Part shown: in pieces, positions 1 to 6,428 of the stretch
How the letters are laid out: each line of letters begins with the position of its first letter
How positions within the stretch are numbered: the first letter of the stretch is position 1
Assembly (NCBI GenBank): GCA_003452275.1
Contig: DMIT01000215.1
Coordinates: 1-6,428, forward strand
DNA length: 6,428 nucleotides
Direction: 5' to 3'
From: Rhodospirillaceae bacterium
Lineage (GTDB): Bacteria; Pseudomonadota; Alphaproteobacteria; Micavibrionales; Micavibrionaceae
Program-made: the position numbers and the translations under genes
Notes under the pieces: generated by a model
Databases searched by the model: none
The model's input: the letters and a program-made list of their open reading frames with translations, nothing else
Told to the model about the DNA's origin: nothing

Positions 1-851
1 GTCACCCAGCGTCCCGTGAGATTGATATTTTGATAGCCGGCGGGACTGGTTCTAAAATACAGAGACTCCGCCTTGGTCGTATCCAGATCGATGGTAACAT
101 TTTGCAGGAGGGCCCCGAGCGTATTGATTTTTCCGGCGATCAACTGGCCCGTATAAACCGGAGGCTGTCCATTCGCGGGCTTTTGTACGGTCAATTGCCC
201 CGATGCGCGGCTAAGTTCCACGTTGGGGAGATTCAATCGCCCTTCGTTCAGGGTGGTGGTAAGGCTTATGTCGCCATTGGCCGACAGTTTGCCGGAGCCT
301 TTGGTATCAAAACTTAATTGATGTTGCTGTCCCCAGACGGCATATTGAACCGTTTGCCCGGTGGCATCGGGGGTATCCAGCGATAATTTTCCTTCAATCC
401 GCAGATCGCCTTGCGGGGTGTCGAGATCAACGGTCACACCTTGCAAGAACAGAGATTTGACGGGAAGCAAAGATGAGCCGTTACCCGATGCGTGCGGCAA
501 GGTTGCATCCCATCCTGCGATTTTGAAATGGCCCGCATCATCCAGTTCGGCAGTCAGGGAAATATTTTTAACGGTGACAGATTTGATCGTTCTCTCCTTG
601 AGAAAATCAAGCCAGTTCATCGTCACGTTGATATGGTCAACGGTGCTGAAATCGTTACTATCCAGCGCGATATGGTCGATCATGAATCCGGTCGGCGTTA
701 CATAGAAATTGGTAACGCGGGCTTCGGGGAAGCCGTTCTGGCGGATGATCTGGCTGGCGACCAGAGGCAAAGAATAAGCAAGGCCGCCATAAAGCCCCCC
801 GCCGAAAAGGGCGAGGCCTGCAACCGACAGGAGGAGCTTTTTCTTGGTCAT
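1..851 (-). CDS. AsmA/YdbH-like membrane-anchored envelope protein, N-terminal part (runs off left edge)
   Basis: Reading the minus strand from the ATG at 851-849 gives 283 codons without a stop, so the gene continues past position 1. The protein opens MTKKKLLLSVAGLALFGGGL, a basic start followed by one hydrophobic segment (about residues 6-26) and no lipobox, which fits an inner-membrane anchor with the rest in the periplasm. The remainder is beta-rich, with short repeating phrases such as IKSVTVKNISLTAEL (about 89-103) and VKSLFLQGVTVDL (about 130-142). This 'sets of strands' style is typical of AsmA-like proteins, and I think it closest to the YdbH branch. E. coli YdbH, TamB and YhdP are proposed to carry phospholipids to the outer membrane. 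An in-frame TAA directly upstream (855-857) rules out an earlier start. The gap to parE is 6 bases, so co-transcription and coupled translation are likely. The family call is by resemblance; a different AsmA-like family is possible. Confidence 0.7.
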   Translation of the reverse strand, partial: MTKKKLLLSVAGLALFGGGLYGGLAYSLPLVASQIIRQNGFPEARVTNFYVTPTGFMIDHIALDSNDFSTVDHINVTMNWLDFLKERTIKSVTVKNISLTAELDDAGHFKIAGWDATLPHASGNGSSLLPVKSLFLQGVTVDLDTPQGDLRIEGKLSLDTPDATGQTVQYAVWGQQHQLSFDTKGSGKLSANGDISLTTTLNEGRLNLPNVELSRASGQLTVQKPANGQPPVYTGQLIAGKINTLGALLQNVTIDLDTTKAESLYFRTSPAGYQNINLTGRWV

Positions 852-857
852 GACTTA

Positions 858-2888
858 CTAAACGTCGATATTGTCGACAAAGGTTGCGTTTTGCTGGATG
901 AAATCAAAACGGGCTTCGGCATTTTTGCCCATGAGTTTTTCAACCAGTTGATCCAGATCTGGATTTCTATGCGGTGTGCCCATGACCATTTCCGTGGCTT
1001 CCTGCGCATCGCGCAGAGTGACGCGGATCAATGTCCGGCTTTCAGGGGCCATGGTCGTTTCCTTAAGCTGTTTGGCGGGCATTTCCCCCAGACCTTTGAA
1101 GCGTGAAACTTCGACTTTTGATTTGCCTTTGAAAGTGGTTTTCATCAATTCGTCTTTATGCTGGTCATTCATGGCATAGATGCTCACATTTCCCGCAGTC
1201 AGGCGGTAAAGCGGCGGCTGGGCCAGATAGAGATGCCCTTGGGAAACCATTTCAGGCATCTGGGTATAAAAGAAAGTCATGAGCAGGGACGCAATATGCG
1301 CGCCGTCGACGTCGGCGTCGGTCATGATAATGACGCGTTCATAGCGCAGATTTTTCAGCGCGAAGGATGACCCGATGCCACACCCCATGGCCAGAATCAA
1401 ATCCTGAATTTCCTGATTGTCGCGAATTTTCTCACGGGTTGCGGAGACGACGTTAAGGATTTTACCGCGCAGCGAGAAAATGGCCTGTGTCTCGCGGTTA
1501 CGTCCTTGCTTGGCCGATCCGCCCGCCGAGTCACCCTCGACGATGAATAATTCTGTACCTTCGGAATTATTTCTGGCGCAGTCGGCCAGTTTTCCGGGGA
1601 GACGCAATTTACGGGTCGGGGTTTTGCGCGCCATATCTTTTTCATCACGGCGGCGTTGACGGTCTTCGGCCTTTTCGATGAGGGCGGTCAGGAGTCCGGA
1701 ACTGCGGTTCGGGTCACTGGTTAGCCAGTGGTCGAAATAATCCTTGAGCGCGTTATCCACCAGACGCGTGGCTTCGGACGAGGCCAGCTTGTCTTTGGTC
1801 TGGCCCTGAAATTGCGGTTCGCGGATAAAGAGAGACAGCATGATCGCCGCCCCGCCCAACACATCATCCGCCGTGATCATCGCCGCTTTTTTATTGCCGA
1901 TCATCTCGCCATAGCCTTTGAGACCGCGCACCAGCATAGTCCTTAAGCCATTTTCATGCGTTCCGCCCTGCGGTGTCGGGATGGTGTTGCAATAGGAACG
2001 GCAGAAGCCTTCGCCTTCGGCCAGCCACGTAATCGCGCATTCGACTTTGCCCATTTTGTCGGCCAGTTCGCCCTGCGCATAAAACGCATCGGCCACCAGA
2101 GTCGATTCTCCCTCCATCGCCTGTGACAGATAGTCGAGCAGGCCGTTCGGGAATTTGAAAATTTTATTGGCTTCGAAATTGGCATTTTCAGGAACCAGAG
2201 ACGGGTCACAGCTCCAGGCGATTTCAACGCCGCGATAAAGATAGGCTTTGGATCGCGCCAGATCATGGATGCGTTTCGGGCTGAAATGGCAATCGGCTCC
2301 GAAAATTTCGGGGTCGGGATGGAAACTGACAGTCGTCCCGCGTCGCCCTTTGACCGCGCCCAGATTTTCAATTTTGGAGGTCGGTTCCCCGCGTGAATAG
2401 GTCTGGCGATAGAGGATATTTTCCCGCGCCACTTCGACGCTCATTTTATCGGACAGAGCATTGACGACAGAAATACCGACGCCGTGAAGACCGCCCGATG
2501 TCTGATAGGCTTTGTCACTGAATTTCCCGCCCGAGTGCAGAACCGTCAGAATCACCTCCAGCGCCGATTTTTTCGGATATTTGGGGTGGGCTTCGACCGG
2601 TATGCCGCGGCCATTGTCGGAAATCACCACCGTACTATCCGCTTTGAGCGCGATTTCAATGCGGCTGGCGTGTCCCGCCACCGCTTCGTCCATCGAGTTG
2701 TCCAGAATCTCGTTAATCAAATGGTGCATCGCGTTGTCGTCGGTACCGCCGATATACATCCCCGGACGACGGCGAACAGGTTCCAGCCCCTCTAAAACTT
2801 CGATATCCGAAGCGGTATAAGAACCGGCTTTCGGGGCTACGGGGGCGGTTGCCGGCTTCTTTTTGGCCGATGCAAATAAATCAGTCAT
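858..2888 (-). CDS. parE: DNA topoisomerase IV subunit B (ParE)
   Basis: ATPase subunit of topoisomerase IV, which with ParC (not in this window) decatenates replicated chromosomes in the cytoplasm. The 676 residues show the full type IIA order. The GHKL ATPase has E60 and N64 in NEILDNSMDEAVAGH, D91 in DNGRGIP and the glycine lid GGLHGVG (132-138). The transducer has the QTK loop with K365. The TOPRIM domain has EGDSAGG (451-457) and the metal-binding DADVDG (D524, D526, D528), followed by PLYR (559-562) and RFKGLGEM (596-603). ParE is preferred over GyrB because of MYIGGTDD near the start, the ending RFDFIQQNATFVDNIDV, and a length near 650-690 rather than about 800. QGRNR after the TOPRIM motif (461-465) is the one GyrB-like touch. 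A basic, Ala/Pro-rich stretch at residues 8-21 precedes the ATPase. An in-frame TAA at 2892-2894 fixes the start at 2888. All catalytic residues are present, so it should be functional. Confidence 0.97.
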   Translation of the reverse strand: MTDLFASAKKKPATAPVAPKAGSYTASDIEVLEGLEPVRRRPGMYIGGTDDNAMHHLINEILDNSMDEAVAGHASRIEIALKADSTVVISDNGRGIPVEAHPKYPKKSALEVILTVLHSGGKFSDKAYQTSGGLHGVGISVVNALSDKMSVEVARENILYRQTYSRGEPTSKIENLGAVKGRRGTTVSFHPDPEIFGADCHFSPKRIHDLARSKAYLYRGVEIAWSCDPSLVPENANFEANKIFKFPNGLLDYLSQAMEGESTLVADAFYAQGELADKMGKVECAITWLAEGEGFCRSYCNTIPTPQGGTHENGLRTMLVRGLKGYGEMIGNKKAAMITADDVLGGAAIMLSLFIREPQFQGQTKDKLASSEATRLVDNALKDYFDHWLTSDPNRSSGLLTALIEKAEDRQRRRDEKDMARKTPTRKLRLPGKLADCARNNSEGTELFIVEGDSAGGSAKQGRNRETQAIFSLRGKILNVVSATREKIRDNQEIQDLILAMGCGIGSSFALKNLRYERVIIMTDADVDGAHIASLLMTFFYTQMPEMVSQGHLYLAQPPLYRLTAGNVSIYAMNDQHKDELMKTTFKGKSKVEVSRFKGLGEMPAKQLKETTMAPESRTLIRVTLRDAQEATEMVMGTPHRNPDLDQLVEKLMGKNAEARFDFIQQNATFVDNIDV

Positions 2889-2963
2889 TTTTTAAGTCTT
2901 TTTGGGTTATATTTAATCTGTTCTACGTTTAACTATAGAGCATAGTTTTTTGAAACTGACAAC
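2889..2963. promoter_or_regulatory. Divergent promoter region between parE and the exported-protein gene
   Basis: This 75-base AT-rich spacer must hold the start signals for both divergent genes. The best parE candidate on the minus strand is a -35 TTGTCA (2962-2957) and a -10 TATAGT (2937-2932), each 5 of 6 to the sigma-70 consensus, but with a rather long 19-base spacer. A second minus-strand -10, TATAAC (2911-2906), has no good -35. On the plus strand TATAGA (2934-2939) could be a -10, but only a poor -35 (TTTAAT, 2912-2917) precedes it. A perfect inverted repeat (2931-2947) overlaps the -10 candidates of both directions. The region is a promoter by position; the individual boxes are guesses. 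Confidence 0.4.
2931..2947. repeat. Small perfect inverted repeat in the divergent spacer (possible operator)
   Basis: The arms AACTAT (2931-2936) and ATAGTT (2942-2947) are exact reverse complements separated by AGAGC. The repeat is centred at 2939, 25 bases before the plus-strand ATG and about 51 before the parE ATG, and it overlaps candidate -10 boxes on both strands. Such dyads often bind a dimeric regulator. On the plus strand it is followed by a run of T, but a terminator makes no sense here because no gene enters from the left on that strand. With only 6-base AT-rich arms it could also be chance. Confidence 0.25.
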
Positions 2964-4166
2964 ATGAAGAAAGTATTTATGACTATTCGTACCGGTTCCA
3001 ATATCCTGACATTGTTTATTTCACTTTTGTTGAGCTTTTTTGTTGTCGTTTCTCCTGCCGACGCATTCACAGGGAAAAGTAAAATTCCTCCTTTGAGTAC
3101 CGAAGTCCACACGTCAAAAGAAAATTTCGAATCGAAATCCGATCTTATCAAGATCATGCCATTGGATGATAAAAGCCTTTCCTATCACATCCGTTTGCCG
3201 AAAGGGTGGGTGAAACTGGATAACGATATCGTTAGTTCCAATGCAGGAACCGGCATTCTGCGACAAATCTCCGGTTATACCAGCCCTCCGCGTATTGAAC
3301 CGCGTAGCCTTTTCCGCGTCAGTATTATTGATCTGGATTCTCTGGTTACCGTCGATGACTGGTTTATCAGTTATATGCTGGAAATGGGTTTTTCCATTGA
3401 GGGTATGAAGATCAAATCTCCGCGGCTGGTCAATGCCCAATATACTGTTTTTGAAAATGGCGAGCCCTATGTCGTGCGCGCCGTCATTACCATTTCCGGC
3501 GCGCGGATCGTACTGGCCGAATATCTGGTACATGATAGCATGTATCAGGCCGAAAAAGATGAACAGATCTGGGCCATGGCCGCTTTTGCGCTGGATAGTC
3601 CTGTCAACCGGATCGCCATTCCGATGAAGACATTCAACTTCGTGGATATTGCAAAATTTGATTATCCGGCGAACTGGGCCATTCAATCCCCGACCGTCAC
3701 CGACATTACCCGTATGGAAGCATCCGTCCTGAACGGAGCCACTCTGAAGCAAAGCGATCCTAATACCAACGCTGAATTGTTGGGCCGGATTGACATTAGT
3801 CTGGTGTCGAAAGATCAGGGGCTTACTCTGGGCGACGAGATCAAATTGCTGAAAGACGGATTGAAAAGGAGAAACTATACGCTGGGACGGTATATCGAGA
3901 ATGTCGAGGAAAAAGATATCAGCCCGCTGATTTCCTCCTCGCGCATCGATGTGTATGAAGTCGAAGGGGTGTCCAAGAAACTGGCCGGATATGAATATTG
4001 GGTCGGGGTGCTTGAAAGCCGGTCGAGATATTATCTGGTCAGGTTGACAACAGTCAGCCGCGCCGAAAACTTTAAAGTCTGGGCACAGAATGTCGAGACA
4101 TATAAAGTCTTGTTGCGCAGTCTGGGGCCTGCCTCTATCGCAACAGATGATGGGCCTGGGCGGTAA
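2964..4166 (+). CDS. Exported protein of unknown function with two tandem, similar domains
   Basis: I do not recognise a named family. The 400-residue protein begins with a clear Sec signal peptide: a basic start (MKKVF, then R9), a hydrophobic core (about 14-30) and an Ala-x-Ala cleavage site at ADA (32-34), giving a mature protein from F35. There is no lipobox and no later membrane segment, and no cysteine anywhere, so a soluble periplasmic protein is most likely. The mature part looks like one domain twice. Each half opens with a strand and a P-x-x-W turn (YHIRLPKGW at 74-82; FDYPANW at 232-238) and closes with a long strand, a helix containing Q/V-W-A and a S/G-P end (185-213 and 357-389). 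This layout recalls PsbP/Mog1-like (DUF1795-type) folds, but that is inference. An in-frame TAG at 2943 bounds the start; Met6 (2979) is an alternative. It is the only plus-strand gene, divergent from parE and convergent with der. Confidence 0.9.
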   Translation: MKKVFMTIRTGSNILTLFISLLLSFFVVVSPADAFTGKSKIPPLSTEVHTSKENFESKSDLIKIMPLDDKSLSYHIRLPKGWVKLDNDIVSSNAGTGILRQISGYTSPPRIEPRSLFRVSIIDLDSLVTVDDWFISYMLEMGFSIEGMKIKSPRLVNAQYTVFENGEPYVVRAVITISGARIVLAEYLVHDSMYQAEKDEQIWAMAAFALDSPVNRIAIPMKTFNFVDIAKFDYPANWAIQSPTVTDITRMEASVLNGATLKQSDPNTNAELLGRIDISLVSKDQGLTLGDEIKLLKDGLKRRNYTLGRYIENVEEKDISPLISSSRIDVYEVEGVSKKLAGYEYWVGVLESRSRYYLVRLTTVSRAENFKVWAQNVETYKVLLRSLGPASIATDDGPGR

Positions 4167-4214
4167 GGGGACTTCTTATGATAGATTCTTATACCGTTTA
4201 TTTAAGTGGACGGT

Positions 4215-5663
4215 TTAATCAGCGAACGGATTCTTACTCTTGCGGAGCAGGAGGCGGATTGGAATGCCGGGGAGATCATAGTCCTTGCGCAGATTGTTAA
4301 TCAGGTATCTTTTATAAGTGTCGGGCAGATTGTCCGGTTTGGATACCCATACGGCGAAAGTCGGCGGACGCACGTTGATTTGTGACATGAAGCGCAGACG
4401 GTTGGGGCGATTATTGACCAATGGCGGCGGAATCTGGCTGACGCGGGTTGCAAGCCAGCGGTTCAGGCGGCCTGTCGATACGCGTTTATTCCATGTGGTA
4501 TAGGTTTTAACCGCCGTTTCCATCAATTTATCAAGATTTTGTTCACGCAGCGCCGATAAGGTCACGACCGGAATATCGGGGATTTGTGCCAGAGAATGGG
4601 ACAGGATGTCTTTAATTTCGGCAAGTTTGCTGTTTTTGTCATCCACGGCGTCCCATTTATTGATGCCGATAATCAGCACGCGGCCTTCGCGGATCACCAG
4701 ATCGGCAATCTGCAAATCCTGTTTTTCCATCGGGGCGACGGCGTCCACCAGCAGGTAAACGATTTGCGACAGGCGAATGGCGCGTAACGTATCATCCACT
4801 GCCGCTTTTTCCAGACGATGTTCGATACGGGCTTTGCGACGCAGGCCCGCAGTGTCCACCAGCCGGAATCGTTTCCCGCCCCATTCCCAGTCAACGGCAA
4901 TGGCATCACGCGTTAATCCTGCCTCGGGCCCCGTTATCACGCGGTCTTCTTGCAGTAGCGCATTCATCAACGTGGATTTCCCCGCATTGGGGCGTCCCAC
5001 AATCGCAATGCGAATTGGGGGGCGGTTCATGTCTTCTTCTCCGCCTTCGTCTATGGCCGGATCTTTCAGGTCCAGAAATTCGAAACTTTCATCGCCTTCA
5101 AGACGGTCGAGTTCTTCTTCGCTCCAGAATTTCTGGTTTTCATCGCTATTGCCCATTTCCTCTTCCTCTTCGGGGAAGTGGGGCATCAGGGCGGTATACA
5201 GTTCATCCATGCCGATCCCGTGGGCCGATGAAAATGGAATCGGATCGCCCAGTCCCAGTGCATAGGCCTCGCCGCGCGCATAATCGGCAATCGAATCCTG
5301 TTCACATTTATTTACCAGCAGCACAATCGGTTTCTTTTGCTTGCGCAGCCATTGTGCAAAATGATGGTCGATGGGGGTCAGGCCGGAACGACCATCGACC
5401 ACGAAAATAATCACGTCGCTGATCCCCAATGCCTGTTCGGTCTGGCGGCGCATCCGCGCTTCCATACTGTCGTCGAATTTTTCTTCGAGGCCCGCCGTAT
5501 CGACCACGCGGATTTTCTGGTCGAGGATACGGCCATCGGATTCGCGCCAGTCGCGGGTTACGCCCGGCGTATCATCGACAATTGCCAGTTGCTTTCCTGT
5601 CAGGCGGTTGAACAAGGTTGATTTCCCGACATTCGGTCGGCCAATAATGGCTACACGCAGCAT
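4215..5663 (-). CDS. der: Ribosome biogenesis GTPase Der (EngA), two GTPase domains plus KH-like domain
   Basis: Essential GTPase that acts in late maturation of the 50S ribosomal subunit. The 482 residues carry two complete TRAFAC GTPase domains. The first has the P-loop GRPNVGKS (8-15), DTPGVTRD (31-38), DTAG (55-58) and the G4 motif NKCE (118-121). The second has GRPNAGKS (223-230), GLTRD (249-253), DTAG (270-273) and NKWD (335-338). The C-terminal part (about 388-478, ending in PGIPIRLLLR) is the KH-like domain. E in place of D in the first G4 is, as far as I recall, usual for alphaproteobacterial Der. The linker between the GTPase domains (165-211) is very acidic: 22 Asp/Glu against 3 Lys/Arg. 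MLRVAIIGRPNVGKS is the expected family start; no Shine-Dalgarno sequence precedes it. It follows bamB by 45 bases and is probably co-transcribed with it. Confidence 0.98.
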   Translation of the reverse strand: MLRVAIIGRPNVGKSTLFNRLTGKQLAIVDDTPGVTRDWRESDGRILDQKIRVVDTAGLEEKFDDSMEARMRRQTEQALGISDVIIFVVDGRSGLTPIDHHFAQWLRKQKKPIVLLVNKCEQDSIADYARGEAYALGLGDPIPFSSAHGIGMDELYTALMPHFPEEEEEMGNSDENQKFWSEEELDRLEGDESFEFLDLKDPAIDEGGEEDMNRPPIRIAIVGRPNAGKSTLMNALLQEDRVITGPEAGLTRDAIAVDWEWGGKRFRLVDTAGLRRKARIEHRLEKAAVDDTLRAIRLSQIVYLLVDAVAPMEKQDLQIADLVIREGRVLIIGINKWDAVDDKNSKLAEIKDILSHSLAQIPDIPVVTLSALREQNLDKLMETAVKTYTTWNKRVSTGRLNRWLATRVSQIPPPLVNNRPNRLRFMSQINVRPPTFAVWVSKPDNLPDTYKRYLINNLRKDYDLPGIPIRLLLRKSKNPFAD

Positions 5664-5708
5664 GGCTGAAAGACTTTCTAAAAAATACGCTTTATTATTC
5701 TTATTTTA
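5664..5708 (-). other. Short AT-rich spacer between bamB and der
   Basis: Only 11 of 45 bases are G or C. On the minus strand, bamB ends TAA TAA (two stops in a row), followed by an A-rich run. I see no terminator hairpin with a usable loop (GAAAG-T-CTTTC has a one-base loop) and no convincing promoter, so read-through from bamB into der is the simplest reading. An internal der promoter in this AT-rich stretch cannot be excluded. Confidence 0.5.
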
Positions 5709-6428
5709 TTATTTCCAAGAGGTGAGCGTTCCATCCGTACTCACCAGATATAATGTTTCTCCGGCAACCACGGGCGGCACCGCCACATGGAATCCTAAAT
5801 CGGTTTTGCGGATCAATGATCCGTCTTTCGGTGAAATTTCCAACAACGATTCATCCGCGCTGGTCACGATCAATCTGTTTCCCGCCATGACCGGCCCGTT
5901 CCACAGCAGGGAATTCTGTGTCAGCCCTTCCTTGTCAAAAGAAGACAAAGGTTTGACCCATGCCAGCGTGCCGGTATCACGGCCAATGGCCACCAGTTCG
6001 GCATTGGACGAGATAAAGAAAATCATATTGCCGGACAGCCACGGGCTTTTCGCGCCGCCAACATCATTAGTCCAGATACGTTGTCCGGTGGTCTGGTCAA
6101 TACTCACGAATTTTCCGCCGTAGCTGATGGCAAAAATTCTTCCCTTATCAATAATCGGCAGGGCCGCGATATCGGGGAGCGAGGATGCACCGCCTGTTTG
6201 CAGGCTAGGGGACAGGGAATCGCTCCATGCCACCGCCCCGTTTTCCGCGCGCAGGGCGGTCAATTCGCCGGATGACATCGGGGCAATCACGATGTCATTG
6301 TCTACAGCAGGGCTGGCGGCGTAAATCAGGCTGGCAGATTCCGCAAGACCTTCATATTTCCACAACAGTTTCCCCGTGGATGCATCATAAGCCGCCAGAT
6401 GATTATCCAGTGTCAGGACATAGACTTT
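5709..6428 (-). CDS. bamB: Outer membrane assembly protein BamB, C-terminal part (runs off right edge)
   Basis: BamB is the beta-propeller lipoprotein of the BAM complex, which folds proteins into the outer membrane from its periplasmic side. The window holds the last 239 residues; the frame stays open to 6428, so the signal peptide, lipobox and first blades are outside. Propeller (PQQ-like) repeats are plain: a hydrophobic strand, then D/N-G or similar, then L-x-A-hydrophobic, then TG-x-x-x-W, for example LAAYDASTGKLLW (11-23), LTALRAENGAVAW (56-68), VSIDQTTGQRIW (108-119) and LVAIGRDTGTLAW (145-157). The phrase LPDIAALPII (84-93) and NGPVMAGNRLIV (177-188) match signature regions of the BamB family rather than PQQ dehydrogenases. 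BamB directly upstream of Der is a common alphaproteobacterial order and supports the name. A TTG at 6365 could be taken as a start, but the 21 upstream codons in the window form a perfect propeller strand, so it is internal. Confidence 0.93.
   Translation of the reverse strand, partial: KVYVLTLDNHLAAYDASTGKLLWKYEGLAESASLIYAASPAVDNDIVIAPMSSGELTALRAENGAVAWSDSLSPSLQTGGASSLPDIAALPIIDKGRIFAISYGGKFVSIDQTTGQRIWTNDVGGAKSPWLSGNMIFFISSNAELVAIGRDTGTLAWVKPLSSFDKEGLTQNSLLWNGPVMAGNRLIVTSADESLLEISPKDGSLIRKTDLGFHVAVPPVVAGETLYLVSTDGTLTSWK

Noticed and set aside
492..1106. Plus-strand ORF of 204 codons opposite the end of parE and the start of the YdbH-like gene
   Set aside because: It spans two well-supported minus-strand genes, and its translation shows no family signature or plausible domain; it is an antisense shadow.
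2512..2820. Overlapping plus-strand ORFs opposite the ATPase domain of parE
   Set aside because: They are antisense to conserved GHKL motifs and have no features of their own.
3114..3752. Minus-strand ORF of 212 codons inside the exported-protein gene
   Set aside because: It lies fully antisense to a gene with a signal peptide and an ordered domain pattern; its translation is rich in His, Asn and Asp with no recognisable motif.
4193..4214. Possible terminator hairpin between the convergent genes (ACCGT ... ACGGT)
   Set aside because: The five-base arms can be extended only by two G-T pairs on the plus strand, and neither strand has a proper T tract after the stem. It is too weak to call.
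5371..6123. Plus-strand ORF of 250 codons across der and bamB
   Set aside because: It crosses two confident minus-strand genes and their spacer, is Ser/Arg/Pro-rich as expected for an antisense frame, and matches nothing I know.
5709..6365. bamB starting at the TTG at 6365
   Set aside because: The same frame stays open to the window edge, and the extra 21 codons (KVYVLTLDNHLAAYDASTGK...) are a typical propeller strand, so the TTG is internal.

Overview
The window reads as an ordinary stretch of a bacterial chromosome, most likely from an alphaproteobacterium with moderate GC (about half by eye). The evidence is the style of ParE (opening like alphaproteobacterial ParE and ending RFDFIQQNATFVDNIDV), a Der with NKCE as the first-domain G4 motif, and BamB directly upstream of Der, an arrangement common in that class. 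I cannot place it to genus. There are no tRNA or rRNA genes, insertion sequences, CRISPR arrays or phage genes.

Layout, left to right. Positions 1-851 (minus) hold the N-terminal 283 residues of a membrane-anchored AsmA/YdbH-like protein that runs off the left edge. It starts 6 bases after the stop of parE (858-2888, minus), the B subunit of topoisomerase IV, so the two are probably one transcript. A 75-base AT-rich divergent spacer (2889-2963) follows. Then comes the only plus-strand gene, 2964-4166, an exported 400-residue protein of unknown function that looks like two copies of one domain. It converges on der (4215-5663, minus), the two-GTPase-domain ribosome assembly factor. Der lies 45 bases downstream of bamB (5709-6428, minus), whose C-terminal 239 residues are in the window and which runs off the right edge.

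ParE (chromosome decatenation) and Der (50S subunit maturation) are housekeeping. BamB (outer-membrane protein assembly), the YdbH-like protein (proposed lipid transfer to the outer membrane) and the exported plus-strand protein all belong to the envelope. Three of the five genes therefore act in or across the periplasm. The plus-strand gene is the least understood part. I found no convincing new multi-gene system; the points worth a second look are that duplicated-domain protein, a small perfect inverted repeat in the divergent spacer, and the lack of clear Shine-Dalgarno sequences before all four visible gene starts.
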